Numbered from the stretch's first letter, positions 25,489-35,992 are shown. The stretch is DNA of 64,000 nucleotides from Saccharibacillus soli (GCA_002189105.1 NIOB01000008.1:62001-126000), one strand, 5' to 3'. Program-made: numbers and translations. The notes: generated by a model from the letters alone, not told the origin.

Positions 25489-27017
25489 GTCCCCTCTCCT
25501 CCTTCCTCATCCTCGCGGCGATCACGAGTCATGTCTGCCCGATTCGCCAAGGCCTCGTCTTCACCTCGCAAACGGCGTCCCCTTGCAGGAAGACCGTTTC
25601 GCGGATTCTTCCCTCCACGACTTTCCCCGCCTGGAAAACGCAGTGTTACCGTTGTGCCTTCCCCGACCCGACTCTTCATCTTTATCTCAATGCCCAGTGC
25701 CTCTGCCAGATCCTGTGCCAGTGCCAGGCCCAGTCCTGAGCCGCCCGTTCCGGGATGACGAACGCGTGACGAGTCCACGCGGTAGAAACGATCAAATACC
25801 TTGGGTAGTTCATCTTCGGGAATCCCAATCCCTCGATCAACGACGCTCAATTCGGCATCTGCATCACCTGTTCGGGAAACCAGCAGCGTAATCCGATCCT
25901 CGCTGTACTTTCGGGCATTGTCCAGCAGAATAAACAGCAGTTGGCGAACTTTGGCTTCGTCCGTCCAGACCTGCACCGGTTGGGGTGCAATCACTTCGAT
26001 CTCCCGGTTATAAGCCCGAATAAAGGCCCGGGCGGATTCGGCGGCTGACTGAGCCAGATCCGTGTCCTTCAATTCCAGCGTATCGGATTCGGAACTTCGA
26101 GCCATTTGCAGCAGTCGTTCGGTCAACTCACGCATCCGTACCGATTCCGACAGAATAGCTTCAACCGCCTCCTCGAATACTTCCGGCCGTTCCTTGCCCC
26201 GGCGCTTGAGCAGACTGGCATAACTCTCGATAATCGTCAGCGGCGTTTTCAGCTCATGGGAGGCATCGGATACAAATCGCTCCTGGCGGACGAAGTTGCT
26301 CTCCAGCAGCAGAATCATCTCATTGAAGGCGCGTCCCATCTCAGCCAGTTCGTCGCCCGGCTGCTGCCCGATCTCGATACGCTGAAAGCGGCCGCTGCGC
26401 CGAATATTGCCCATGGTTGCAGTCAGGGTGTCGATCGGCTTCACGATGCGATTCGCCAGAATCGTATTGGCCAGAATCATCGGCAGCAGAGCCAATAGCG
26501 TCACGATGACCAGGACGGTCTTGAGCACAGTCAGACGATCTTCAAGCTCTGCGATGCTGCGGCTCACCTGCACGCTTAACACTTCGCCGTCCGGCCAGAT
26601 GACCGGAACCGATACGCGAATATAGCCATCGCCGCCGCTGCTCAGACGCTCTGCTTCATGAACAGCAGCGTAATGATAAGACTCACTGCTGAGTCGTTCG
26701 CTCTGCGCCGCATCCTCACTGGCCGTCACCGGACGCGCCAGACTGGTGCCATCCGGCAGCACCACACGCAGCATGCCGTCGGCAGGCGCATAGGCCCGCA
26801 GCAGATCGTCCGGTGCGGTGCGGGATGCCGCTGCACTGATTCGTTCGGCAGTCAGCTCCGCTTCCGCCTCGAAGCGGCGAACTTCGGCGTCCAGCGACAT
26901 TTTGCCAAATAGCAGATAGATCGCGGCGCAGGCGGCGGCCAACAGCGCGGCAAACAGCACAGACGAATACAGGTAAATCTTGCTCTTGAGCCTCAGCTTG
27001 CGCACCTTGAATCTCAT
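25485..27017 (-). CDS. Sensor histidine kinase with Arg-rich tail
   Basis: 510 residues. Membrane helices at about 15-38 and 165-190 flank an extracytoplasmic domain of some 125 residues. HAMP follows (ANRIVKPIDTLTATMGNI), then the phospho-acceptor box FVSDASHELKTPL, N-box LLDNARKYS, G1 VVDRGIGIPEDE, F-box FDRFYRV and G2 GGSGLGLALAQDL. After the catalytic domain ends at TTVTLRFPGG there is a 45-residue charged extension with RGRRLRGEDE and a run of acidic residues, which is unusual for this class. It starts one nt after the response regulator stop and overlaps the PepSY gene by four nt. Confidence 0.93.
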   Translation of the reverse strand: MRFKVRKLRLKSKIYLYSSVLFAALLAAACAAIYLLFGKMSLDAEVRRFEAEAELTAERISAAASRTAPDDLLRAYAPADGMLRVVLPDGTSLARPVTASEDAAQSERLSSESYHYAAVHEAERLSSGGDGYIRVSVPVIWPDGEVLSVQVSRSIAELEDRLTVLKTVLVIVTLLALLPMILANTILANRIVKPIDTLTATMGNIRRSGRFQRIEIGQQPGDELAEMGRAFNEMILLLESNFVRQERFVSDASHELKTPLTIIESYASLLKRRGKERPEVFEEAVEAILSESVRMRELTERLLQMARSSESDTLELKDTDLAQSAAESARAFIRAYNREIEVIAPQPVQVWTDEAKVRQLLFILLDNARKYSEDRITLLVSRTGDADAELSVVDRGIGIPEDELPKVFDRFYRVDSSRVRHPGTGGSGLGLALAQDLAEALGIEIKMKSRVGEGTTVTLRFPGGESRGGKNPRNGLPARGRRLRGEDEALANRADMTRDRREDEEGGEGT

Positions 27018-27018
27018 G

Positions 27019-27726
27019 TTACGAAGACTCCTTCAGCACATAACCAACGCCCCGTACCGTGTGAATCAATTCAGGCAGTCCCTCTTCATCGATCTTCCGA
27101 CGCACATACCGAATGTACACGTCCACTACATTCGTATCCCCTGCATAATCATATCCCCACACCTCGCGGATCATCTGTTCGCGGCTGAGAACCTGGCGTT
27201 GATTCCGCAGCAGGTAAACCAGCAGGTCGAACTCCCGGGGGGTCAGATCGATCCGCCGCTCCCCACGGTACACTTCCCGGGTCTGTTCATTAAGACGCAG
27301 ATCGCCTGCGGCAAGCGTCTCTTCATGACTGCCCGATTCCGTTCCACGCTGTCCCACGGCTGCCCGCGCACGAAGCGCCGAGCGAATCCGCGCCAGCAGC
27401 TCCTCAATCTGAAAAGGTTTGGTGACGTAATCACTTGCACCCAAATCAAGGCCGGACACCTTGTCTTCCACCGAGTCCTTGGCCGTCAGCAGAATAACCG
27501 GCGTCAGCAGATCGGTGGAGCGAATTCGCCGCAGCACTTCGATTCCGCTGAGACCGGGCAGCATGACATCCAGCAGCACCAGATCCCACCCACCTTCCTT
27601 GAACTGTTCCAACCCATCCGTACCCGAAGCCGCTCGGCCGGTATGATACCCTTCATAGCCCAGTTCCAATTCCAGCAGGCGGGCAATTTTGTCCTCGTCT
27701 TCGATAATCAATAGATTTCCGCTCAT
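27019..27726 (-). CDS. OmpR-family response regulator
   Basis: 235 residues. The receiver domain (1-115) has the acidic pair in IIEDEDK, phospho-acceptor Asp53 in LVLLDVMLPG, the Thr in LLTAKD and Lys in YVTKPF. A linker leads to a winged helix (about 135-232: GERRIDLTPREFDLLVYLLRN, VVDVYIRYVRRKID). AGGAGGG lies before the ATG. First gene of a three-gene operon with the kinase and membrane PepSY protein. Similar clusters in Bacilli respond to envelope stress, but the signal here is not readable. Confidence 0.93.
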   Translation of the reverse strand: MSGNLLIIEDEDKIARLLELELGYEGYHTGRAASGTDGLEQFKEGGWDLVLLDVMLPGLSGIEVLRRIRSTDLLTPVILLTAKDSVEDKVSGLDLGASDYVTKPFQIEELLARIRSALRARAAVGQRGTESGSHEETLAAGDLRLNEQTREVYRGERRIDLTPREFDLLVYLLRNQRQVLSREQMIREVWGYDYAGDTNVVDVYIRYVRRKIDEEGLPELIHTVRGVGYVLKESS

Positions 27727-27896
27727 CTTCGCCCTCCTGGATTTCAGTTGGCTGAAGGCAGCACCATATAGACTTCGCTGCTCCTTCAGCTTCGATCAAT
27801 ACGCTTGCCCATATTTTAAGGGAAAGTTCGGCGCACTGCCACATTCCCATCATGGGTCGGTAAACGATGAGACGACAGCAGGCAGCCTTATGGAAA

Positions 27897-27918
27897 AAAC
27901 ACTTACAGGAAACACTTA
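27897..27918 (-). promoter_or_regulatory. Direct repeat upstream of the response regulator
   Basis: TAAGTGTTT occurs twice on the minus strand with a 13-nt period, about 170 nt upstream of the regulator start and also just upstream of the divergent ddh promoter. It could be a binding site for the regulator; this is weakly supported because OmpR-type sites usually have a 10-11 nt period. Confidence 0.3.
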
Positions 27919-27958
27919 GGACTTTAGGGGCATTTTTTGTCGAAATTCCACTCTACAG

Positions 27959-27988
27959 TTTACATACCGTGTCATATCTCACTATACT
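27959..27988 (+). promoter_or_regulatory. Promoter of ddh
   Basis: TTTACA, 18-nt spacer, TATACT, about 60 nt before the ATG. It lies in the 323-nt divergent region between the response regulator and ddh. Confidence 0.6.
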
Positions 27989-28049
27989 TAACGGATATTC
28001 GGATTTTTTATTCCCCATTCTGTACACGTACAAGGAGGTTTCTTTTCAG

Positions 28050-29036
28050 ATGCAGCAGAAAATTAGAATCGGTATCGCAGGCTATGGCAACCTGGGCCGC
28101 GGTGTACGCAGCGCAATCGCACAGAATGCCGACATGGAGCTGGTAGCCGTATTCAGCCGGCGTGATCCCAAATCGCTTGAACAACGGGGAGAATCCCTCC
28201 GTTTTGTACATATTTCTGAGGTGGAACGCTACCGGGAAGACATTGACGTTATGATTCTATGCGGCGGTTCGGCTACCGACCTGCCCCAACAGACCCCTCA
28301 ACTCGCTGCTCTGTTCCATACGGTGGACAGCTTCGATACCCATGCGAAGATTCCGGAATTCTATGCTGCCGTCAATACAGCTGCGCTTGAAGGCGGACAT
28401 GTAAGCGTGATCTCGACCGGATGGGACCCCGGCTTGTTCTCCATGAACCGTCTGCTGGCGGAATCCATTCTGCCTGAAGGACAGGAATACACATTCTGGG
28501 GCAAAGGTGTCAGCCAGGGTCACTCCGATGCCATTCGCCGGGTTCCGGGCGTGAAGGCGGGCGTGCAGTATACCGTTCCGGTTCAGACCGCTATCGACCT
28601 GATTCGTTCGGGCGAGACGCCAGAGCTGAAGACGAGGGACAAACATCTGCGTGACTGTTACATCGTCGCGGAAGAAGGAGCAGACCGGGATGCGATCCGC
28701 GAAGCCATCGTATCGATGCCCAACTATTTTGCCGACTATAATACCAGCGTCACCTTCATCACCGAAGAAGAACTGAAAAATGAACACTCCGGCATGCCGC
28801 ACGGCGGTTTTGTTATTCGCAGCGGGGTGACTGGCTCCGGCACCAAGCAGCGCATCGAATTTGGCCTGGAGCTGGGCAGCAACCCGGAATTTACAGCCAG
28901 CGTACTGGTAGCATATGCTCGTGCTGCGTTCCGCTTTGGTCAGGAAGGGCAGTCCGGCGCCAAGACGGTCTTCGATATTCCGCTCGGCTATCTGTCGCCC
29001 AAATCTCCCGAGGAGCTGCGCAAGGAACTGCTGTAA
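28050..29036 (+). CDS. ddh: meso-Diaminopimelate D-dehydrogenase
   Basis: 328 residues, the usual length. It makes meso-diaminopimelate in one NADPH- and ammonia-dependent step from tetrahydrodipicolinate (or the reverse), bypassing the succinylase or acetylase routes to lysine and cell-wall DAP. The N-terminal NADP fold is RIGIAGYGNLGRGV with SRR at the end of strand 2; the substrate domain has VDSFDTHAKIP, STGWDPGLFSMNRL, WGKGVSQGHSDAIRRVPGV and NPEFTASVLVAYARA, all characteristic of the family. AAGGAGG lies 11 nt before the ATG; an upstream in-frame extension has no ribosome site. It ends before a terminator, and gdhA follows on the same strand. Confidence 0.95.
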   Translation: MQQKIRIGIAGYGNLGRGVRSAIAQNADMELVAVFSRRDPKSLEQRGESLRFVHISEVERYREDIDVMILCGGSATDLPQQTPQLAALFHTVDSFDTHAKIPEFYAAVNTAALEGGHVSVISTGWDPGLFSMNRLLAESILPEGQEYTFWGKGVSQGHSDAIRRVPGVKAGVQYTVPVQTAIDLIRSGETPELKTRDKHLRDCYIVAEEGADRDAIREAIVSMPNYFADYNTSVTFITEEELKNEHSGMPHGGFVIRSGVTGSGTKQRIEFGLELGSNPEFTASVLVAYARAAFRFGQEGQSGAKTVFDIPLGYLSPKSPEELRKELL

Positions 29037-30732
<1,696 letters not shown>

Positions 30733-30802
30733 CTCGACTCAGTGGAACGCTGCGGGTAATTGCAGCGGTTCCTTCTTTAGCCGTGTGCTATTCGGCGTCT
30801 AT

Positions 30803-30982
30803 GGGATCTCTGGCATCCGTGCGATCTCTGGCACCTGTGCGATCTCTGGCATCCGTGCGTTCTCTGGCACCCGTGCGATCTCTGGCACCTGTGCGATCTC
30901 CGGCGTCCGTACGATCTCTGGCACCTGTGCGATCTCCGGCGTCCGGGCGTTATCTAGCGTCTATGCGGTACTTGACGCCTCT
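30803..30982 (+). repeat. 18-bp tandem repeat, ten units
   Basis: The commonest unit is GCGATCTCTGGCACCTGT. Units alternate between ATCCGT/GTCCGT and ACCTGT endings and become degenerate after about 30946. A further partial unit precedes 30803. The period is a multiple of three and two plus frames stay open across it, giving SLAPVR or AISGTC hexapeptides, but neither frame has a ribosome site. Confidence 0.85.
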
Positions 30983-31228
30983 TTGCCTAATCGTTTTGGA
31001 ACGGTCAATTCGGTCATCGTGCCTAAGCTGGTCGAGCCTGTTCTTATCGAACACACGCTTGTCGAAAACGTACTTGTCAAGCACACGATTCACGCGATCA
31101 TCAAACAAGCACTTATCGAGTCCCGGTGAAAAGCCGATTTTTCTAAAGACGCAAGTCATATTTCAAAGACATATCTGAGGACTAAGTATCCGAAGACGAA
31201 AATCCTGCTGCTTTGGAAAAGTAACGAT

Positions 31229-31413
31229 AAATAAGTACAAATATCCGCTTATTTCGGCCTTAAACGAGTTTTTTAGTCAAATAAGTCCAATAATACGCTT
31301 AAAATCTCCTTTAACTCCTCTTTTCAAGATTCATCTCAAAATAAGAGGATAAATGGACTTATAAATCCCTGTAGAGAAATTTCAGTGAAAATAGAGGGAT
31401 ATATGGACTTATT
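31229..31413. repeat. Four copies of a ~26-nt motif, two direct and two inverted
   Basis: Copies at 31229-31254 and 31279-31304 read AAATAAGTACAAATATCC then GCTTATTT (or close to it); copies at 31338-31366 and 31388-31413 are the reverse complement. The consensus begins AATAAGTCCA, then an AT-rich core, then ATCCNCTTATTT. Single copies have self-complementary ends (AAATAAG/CTTATTT), and the pairs can also fold on each other. It resembles intergenic repeats I recall from Paenibacillus genomes. Confidence 0.75.
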
Positions 31414-31720
31414 CCGATCGCATGAACTTCCGGCTGCATAAACTTGCGAGAGTATGATCTTTAGGTAGTATGATCTTACAATAGCACCGTCTTACAGTAG
31501 TATCGTATTCCGGTGGAAGGATTAATGCACGTCGATCATGCGGACCGTATTCCAAAAAGGTAAGTTCTTAACCAATCAAAGTCTCACACGTCAAAGTCTG
31601 ACCGATCAAAAGTCTAACAGATCAAAGTCTGACAGACCGCGATCCAAACCGATCGGCTGCGCCCGATCAGGCTTGGATTGCCCAGAAATTCCCGATCTGG
31701 TTTAATAAGAACCCAATCTA

Positions 31721-31769
31721 AATGCCCCCGACTTCCGCGAAGCCTGCTTCGTCGGAAATTGGGGGCATT
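31721..31769. terminator. Long hairpin, terminator-like
   Basis: AATGCCCCC...CTTCCG.GAA pairs with TTC.CGGAA..GGGGGCATT. There is no clean T run; it may end minus-strand transcripts leaving the DUF6526 gene or be a repeat element. Confidence 0.45.
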
Positions 31770-31835
31770 CTCGTTCTTCTAACGTCGAAGCACCAAAGGC
31801 CAGCCAGAAAAGAAATCCCATCTTCTCCGGCTCTA

Positions 31836-32156
31836 CCGCCAACCGTCTCCCGCTTCTTCAGCAAGCGACATCTCATGCAGCTGCCACGCAAGCGCCGCCC
31901 GCGAAATCGTCCATCCCCGCAGGCACCGACCTGCCCGATATACCGCCAACCGTCTCCCGCTTCTCCAGCAAGCGACATCCCATGCAGCTGACACGCAAGC
32001 GCTGCCCGCGAAATCGTCCATCCCCGCAGGCACCGACCTGCCCGATATACCGCTAACCGTCTCCCGCTTCTTCAGCAAGCGACATCCCATGCGACTGCCG
32101 GGCCAGCGCCGCCTGCGGAACCTCGCACACCGGCAAGCAACGATCCGCTCGGCATG
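31836..32156. repeat. 107-bp tandem repeat, three units
   Basis: Units start at 31836, 31943 and 32050, each beginning CCGCCAACCGTCTCCCGCTT (third: CCGCTAACC). Units 1 and 2 are nearly identical; unit 3 matches for about 60 nt and then diverges. Since 107 is not a multiple of three, a protein repeat is ruled out. Confidence 0.88.
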
Positions 32157-32173
32157 CAGCCGATCGACACGGC

Positions 32174-32605
32174 TCAGATCCGCATCGTGTCGGGGCGGAA
32201 ATGTTTAATTTCCGAGCGGATGCGCTCGGCGTCCCAGTTCTCTTCAGCGGCGCGGGCACACAGCGCCGGGAACTCGGTATCGCCCGCATTCCTCAGCGCG
32301 ATAATCTGGGCAACGCTAAGACGCTTGTCAGGCTCACGTCCGGTCAGCCGGTAATAGCGGAAGTTCTCCTCAATCCGTACGATGCGATCCTGCGTCTTGG
32401 TCGCATAGACGCGCATGCGCAGCAGCGCCAGCAGCAAGGTTAACGCCAGGCCGACCAGAATCCAGTCGGGCGAAGTCGCCTGCCCATCCCGCAGTGTCCC
32501 GATCAGGTGAACGATCGACGCAATCAGCAGAATCAAGCTCAGCGGCAGCGCCACAAAATGGTGCGGCCAGTCAAAGCGCAGCTTGAACTTTTGTGGTTGT
32601 TCCAT
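32174..32605 (-). CDS. DUF6526-like membrane protein
   Basis: 143 residues. Two membrane helices at about 16-36 (FVALPLSLILLIASIVHLIG) and 47-62 (ILVGLALTLLLALL), then a soluble helical part with KTQDRIVRIEENFRYYRLTG, LSVAQIIALRNAGDTEFPALCARA and IRSEIKHFRPD. This layout and the IALR..D.E.PAL pattern match the DUF6526 family; its function is unknown. AGAGGGGAAAG precedes the ATG. It stands alone downstream of the YesN gene on the same strand, 256 nt away with nothing recognisable between. Confidence 0.7.
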   Translation of the reverse strand: MEQPQKFKLRFDWPHHFVALPLSLILLIASIVHLIGTLRDGQATSPDWILVGLALTLLLALLRMRVYATKTQDRIVRIEENFRYYRLTGREPDKRLSVAQIIALRNAGDTEFPALCARAAEENWDAERIRSEIKHFRPDTMRI

Positions 32606-32861
32606 GCCTTTCCCCTCTCTCCTTCAGAACATGCGGCGTTAACAGCTTGTCCCCCTTCACAGTGGGCTTGCGCTTGTCCGAAATCCGCCCAATCCAGATG
32701 CGATCCAAGTGTGATTCGGATGCTTTTCGCACAAGCGTAACCCTGATTATGCAGGGTACAAGCTGCCGGGCACTGCCCGTCCGCTACGTTCTATTACACG
32801 CCCAGCGCCCTTCACAACCAGATCGCCTGCTACTGATGGAGAGACGCCTGCTGGATGCCGC

Positions 32862-34097
32862 TTAACGCTCCAGCGGCCGTTCGGGAAAAGCCGCACCCCG
32901 GCGGTACTGATTCGGCGATACGCCCATCACCTTTTTGAACGCGGTGCTAAAATAATGCTGACTGTCGTAGCCGCTCTGCTCGGCGATCTCATAGATCGGC
33001 AGATCAGTCGTGTTAAGCAGCTCAATCGCTTTGCGGATGCGGGTGTGCGTCAGCAGGGCGACGAAGGAATCCCCCAGCTCCTTTTTCAACACACGGCTCA
33101 GATATACGGGAGAGACCTGAAGTTCACGCGCGAACGACTCCAGCGTCAATTCGGCATCGCCATAATAATCACGGATGTATTCTCGCGCCCGGCGAACAAG
33201 CGGGGAGAGTTGAGCATCCTTATACACGGCGTCCCGGCACTGCCGATATACATTGGGCAGTGCCTCCATACCGCCTTCCGTCGGTACGGACTCCATATGC
33301 GCCTGCACCGTAATCTTGAGGAATTTGCGTACATTTCGTTCAATGCGATCCGTGATCTCGGCCTCAGCCGCATCCCAGAGGAACAAAAGCAGCAGTCCGG
33401 CAGCATCTCGAATCAGCAGATGGCGGCGGGTACCCGCCAGCTCCGAGACGATATTTTCCGCGGCAAATAGATACAGCTGACGATCGCTTTCCTTGAGAAT
33501 AGGCTGCGCCGCTTCCGGCTCCGGCCAGCGCACTACCCCCAACTGCACCGGACTGCCCGAGGGCAGCCCCAAAAAGGCCAGTCGTTCTTCGATCTCTTCT
33601 CTGCCCAGCAGCCCTTCGGCCCATTCCTGTCCGAACCTTGCCTTGAGCATCGGAATGTTACGCTGAATCTGCTCGGAAGCCAGCTTCAAATAACCCGCCT
33701 GCTTGGCTGCTCCATCCAGGCTTTCCTTGACCCGGATCAGCACGCCGTGCAGCAGCTCCGGGTTCACCGGCTTGAGAATATAATCCTCGACACCCAGACG
33801 GATGCCTTCCCTGGCGTAATCGAACTCGTCATGCCCGGTGATAATCACAAAGCGGCAGTCCGGAAGCTGCTCCCGCAGCTTGCGCATGAGCGCAATCCCA
33901 TTTAGAAAGGGCATATTCATATCGACCAGCGCCAGATGAATATCCAGACTCAGCGCAAGCTCCAGCGCTTCTTCGCCGTCTTCGGCTTCACCCACCACCT
34001 CCATGCCCAGCGAAGCCCAGTCGATCGACTCCCGCAGGCCTTCCCGAATGATGACCTCATCGTCCGCGATCAATACCCGATAGGGCGCTTGGTTCAT
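32862..34097 (-). CDS. YesN/AraC-type response regulator
   Basis: 411 residues. Receiver domain 1-120 with DDE near the N-terminus, phospho-acceptor Asp55 region HLALVDMNMPFLNG, and ILKPV. A middle region of about 170 residues follows, then a C-terminal AraC DNA-binding domain (310-405: LTLESFARELQVSPVYLSRVLKKELG, YEIAEQSGYDSQHYFSTAFKKVMGVSPNQYR). Such regulators pair with YesM kinases and turn on carbohydrate uptake genes. The start overlaps the kinase stop by four nt. Likely target is the ABC importer a few kb upstream on the same strand. Confidence 0.92.
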   Translation of the reverse strand: MNQAPYRVLIADDEVIIREGLRESIDWASLGMEVVGEAEDGEEALELALSLDIHLALVDMNMPFLNGIALMRKLREQLPDCRFVIITGHDEFDYAREGIRLGVEDYILKPVNPELLHGVLIRVKESLDGAAKQAGYLKLASEQIQRNIPMLKARFGQEWAEGLLGREEIEERLAFLGLPSGSPVQLGVVRWPEPEAAQPILKESDRQLYLFAAENIVSELAGTRRHLLIRDAAGLLLLFLWDAAEAEITDRIERNVRKFLKITVQAHMESVPTEGGMEALPNVYRQCRDAVYKDAQLSPLVRRAREYIRDYYGDAELTLESFARELQVSPVYLSRVLKKELGDSFVALLTHTRIRKAIELLNTTDLPIYEIAEQSGYDSQHYFSTAFKKVMGVSPNQYRRGAAFPERPLER

Positions 34098-35992
34098 CGT
34101 TGATCCTCCTCCTTCATCTGAAACGCAGGCGGTTCATGCAGCAGCGGATGTCGCACGTAGACCCGTGTGCCTTCGCCCGGCGTACTGTCGATCTCAATGC
34201 CATATTCCGTGCCAAAAGCAAGCTGCAAACGCGATTGAACATTCAACATGCCGTAACTGCGCCCGCTTTTCTCCCGTTCAGCAGCCTGCCGTTCAATGGC
34301 CTCCAGTGGATTTATCAATTTCTGCCGCAGCTGCTCCAGCCGCTCCGGCTCCATACCCGCGCCATCATCGCTCACTTCCAGCAGCAGCATGTCTCCTTCT
34401 GTACGAACCCGTATCTCGATTCTGCCGGGTCCACGACGCGCCTTGATGCCGTGATAGATGGCGTTCTCCACCAGCGGCTGAAGCAGCAGCTTGAGCACGA
34501 AGATTTCGCCTGTTCCGTCCACCATGCCTTCATCCGTCTGAATATCCACCGTCAATCGTCCTTGATAACGGGTCTGCTGAATTCGTATGTAGCTGCGGAT
34601 ATGCTCCAGCTCATCGGTCAGCAGAATAACATCGCCGCCCTTGCTGAGTCCGATTCGGAACAGCTTGGATAGCGAATCGACCATCTCCGAGACTTCGTCC
34701 GCCCCTTTTTTGCGTGCCATCCAGTGAATCGTATCCAGGGTATTATATAGAAAATGCGGCTTGATATTGTCCTGCAAACTCCGCAGTTCCGCTTCCCTCT
34801 TCTGCCGTTCCTTGCGTTTGTTCAGTTCAATCAGCCGCCGCAGTTCGACCAGCATTCGATTGAAGCTTCGTCCCAGCCGCCCAATCTCATCGCCGCGCAC
34901 CGCAGCGTGGCGAACGGTCAGATCGCCCGATTCCGTTCGCCGCATGTCATCCATCAGCAGGCGAATCGGCTCCGAGATCGAATGAGATAATCTCAATGAA
35001 GCGGTCAAGCCCAGCATGCAGACGAGAAACAGGAAGCAGATGACGTAGAAATGAATCTGGCCGACTTCAAACAGCGATTCTTTCGTCAGGAATACGCCAA
35101 CCGTACGCCAGCCCGTAAAGGACGAATCGGCGTAGATCAGCTGCAATTCCCGCCCATCCACCTGACGAGTGATCGCTCCCGTATCCCCTGCCGCGAACCA
35201 TTCCGACGGCAGACGACTGACATATGGTTCATCGGGTGCATAGATCTGTCTGCCTTCACGGTCTACCACAGTCAAATAACCCGTTCGTCCCAGCTTGACA
35301 TCCCGCGCCGCTTTGGAGATCGTCCACAGCTTGAGATCGATCAGCACGACGCCCATCGTACGCTCGGTGTCGGGATCGACGACTGCTCGCGCTACGGTCA
35401 CCACCTCATTATCGCGGTAATTCACATGAGAGGTCAGGTTGCGTCCGGAAGGCTGACCCACGATCGTAAATAATCCCTCTGCCTCTTCGGCCTGCCGATA
35501 CCAGTTCTCCTGCGTCAGATTGCCTGGCGTTCTGGCGTACAGCTCATTGCTGATGTACCGCCCATCCGCCCCAACAATCAGCAGACCCGCAATCTCCGGA
35601 TACAAGGTGGTATACCGCTGCAAATACTGCTTCAGCCGGTAGGTATCTTCTTCCCCGGCTGCACCTGCTTGCATGAAGGTACGTACACGATCGTCAAATC
35701 CGATGAGGTAAGTCATGTTCTGTAGGTTTTCCATATCGCTATCCAGTGTCTGATTGACCTTGGTAATGAGCTGAAGCGTGTGATCGACTGCCTGATGCTC
35801 CAGTACCCGACTGACCGTCCAATTGACCAGATACCCCAATCCAATCGCGGGCAGCAGACTGACCAGCAGAAACAGGATCATCAATTGATAACGCAGCCTT
35901 AGATCGTGGAGCTTCCACTTCCTTGCTTTTTGCAGCCTCTGGGAAAAGGAACCCGGGCTTGGTTTCTTGGATCTATTTCGCATAATAATCAT
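34094..35992 (-). CDS. YesM/LytS-type sensor histidine kinase
   Basis: 632 residues. Membrane helices near 37-57 (YQLMILFLLVSLLPAIGLGY) and 310-330 enclose a large extracellular dCache-like sensor. HAMP follows (LSHSISEPIRLLMDDMRR), then the His_kinase box LQDNIKPHFLYNTLDTIHWMA and a GHKL ATPase domain with QPLVENAIYHGI, VSDDGAGM and GRSYGMLNVQSRL. The start chosen has GGAG seven nt upstream and overlaps the end of the sugar-binding gene by 20 nt, so translation is coupled. Overlap with the YesN gene is four nt. Together they form a three-part sugar-sensing unit. Confidence 0.92.
   Translation of the reverse strand: MIIMRNRSKKPSPGSFSQRLQKARKWKLHDLRLRYQLMILFLLVSLLPAIGLGYLVNWTVSRVLEHQAVDHTLQLITKVNQTLDSDMENLQNMTYLIGFDDRVRTFMQAGAAGEEDTYRLKQYLQRYTTLYPEIAGLLIVGADGRYISNELYARTPGNLTQENWYRQAEEAEGLFTIVGQPSGRNLTSHVNYRDNEVVTVARAVVDPDTERTMGVVLIDLKLWTISKAARDVKLGRTGYLTVVDREGRQIYAPDEPYVSRLPSEWFAAGDTGAITRQVDGRELQLIYADSSFTGWRTVGVFLTKESLFEVGQIHFYVICFLFLVCMLGLTASLRLSHSISEPIRLLMDDMRRTESGDLTVRHAAVRGDEIGRLGRSFNRMLVELRRLIELNKRKERQKREAELRSLQDNIKPHFLYNTLDTIHWMARKKGADEVSEMVDSLSKLFRIGLSKGGDVILLTDELEHIRSYIRIQQTRYQGRLTVDIQTDEGMVDGTGEIFVLKLLLQPLVENAIYHGIKARRGPGRIEIRVRTEGDMLLLEVSDDGAGMEPERLEQLRQKLINPLEAIERQAAEREKSGRSYGMLNVQSRLQLAFGTEYGIEIDSTPGEGTRVYVRHPLLHEPPAFQMKEEDQR

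Larger units (their letters stand above)
30733..32173. other. Gene-free repeat island
   Basis: About 1.4 kb with no supportable gene, between gdhA (plus) and the DUF6526 gene (minus). From left to right it holds an 18-bp tandem array, a decayed stretch with short repeated TTATCGA/CTTGTC pieces, four copies of a roughly 26-nt motif, a degenerate GATCAAAGTCTGAC repeat near 31575-31640, a long hairpin at 31721-31769 and a 107-bp tandem repeat. Composition shifts from AT-rich (31.2-31.5 kb) to GC-rich (31.8-32.2 kb). Confidence 0.7.

Noticed and set aside
30803-30982. CRISPR array
   Set aside because: Units are contiguous with no unique spacers, and no cas genes are in the window.
30783-31178. 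Hexapeptide-repeat protein in the 18-bp array
   Set aside because: Two overlapping frames are equally open, neither has a ribosome site, and the repeats decay without codon-level conservation.
31718-32289. Short overlapping open frames in the 107-bp repeat region
   Set aside because: A 107-bp period shifts frame each unit, so these are chance frames.
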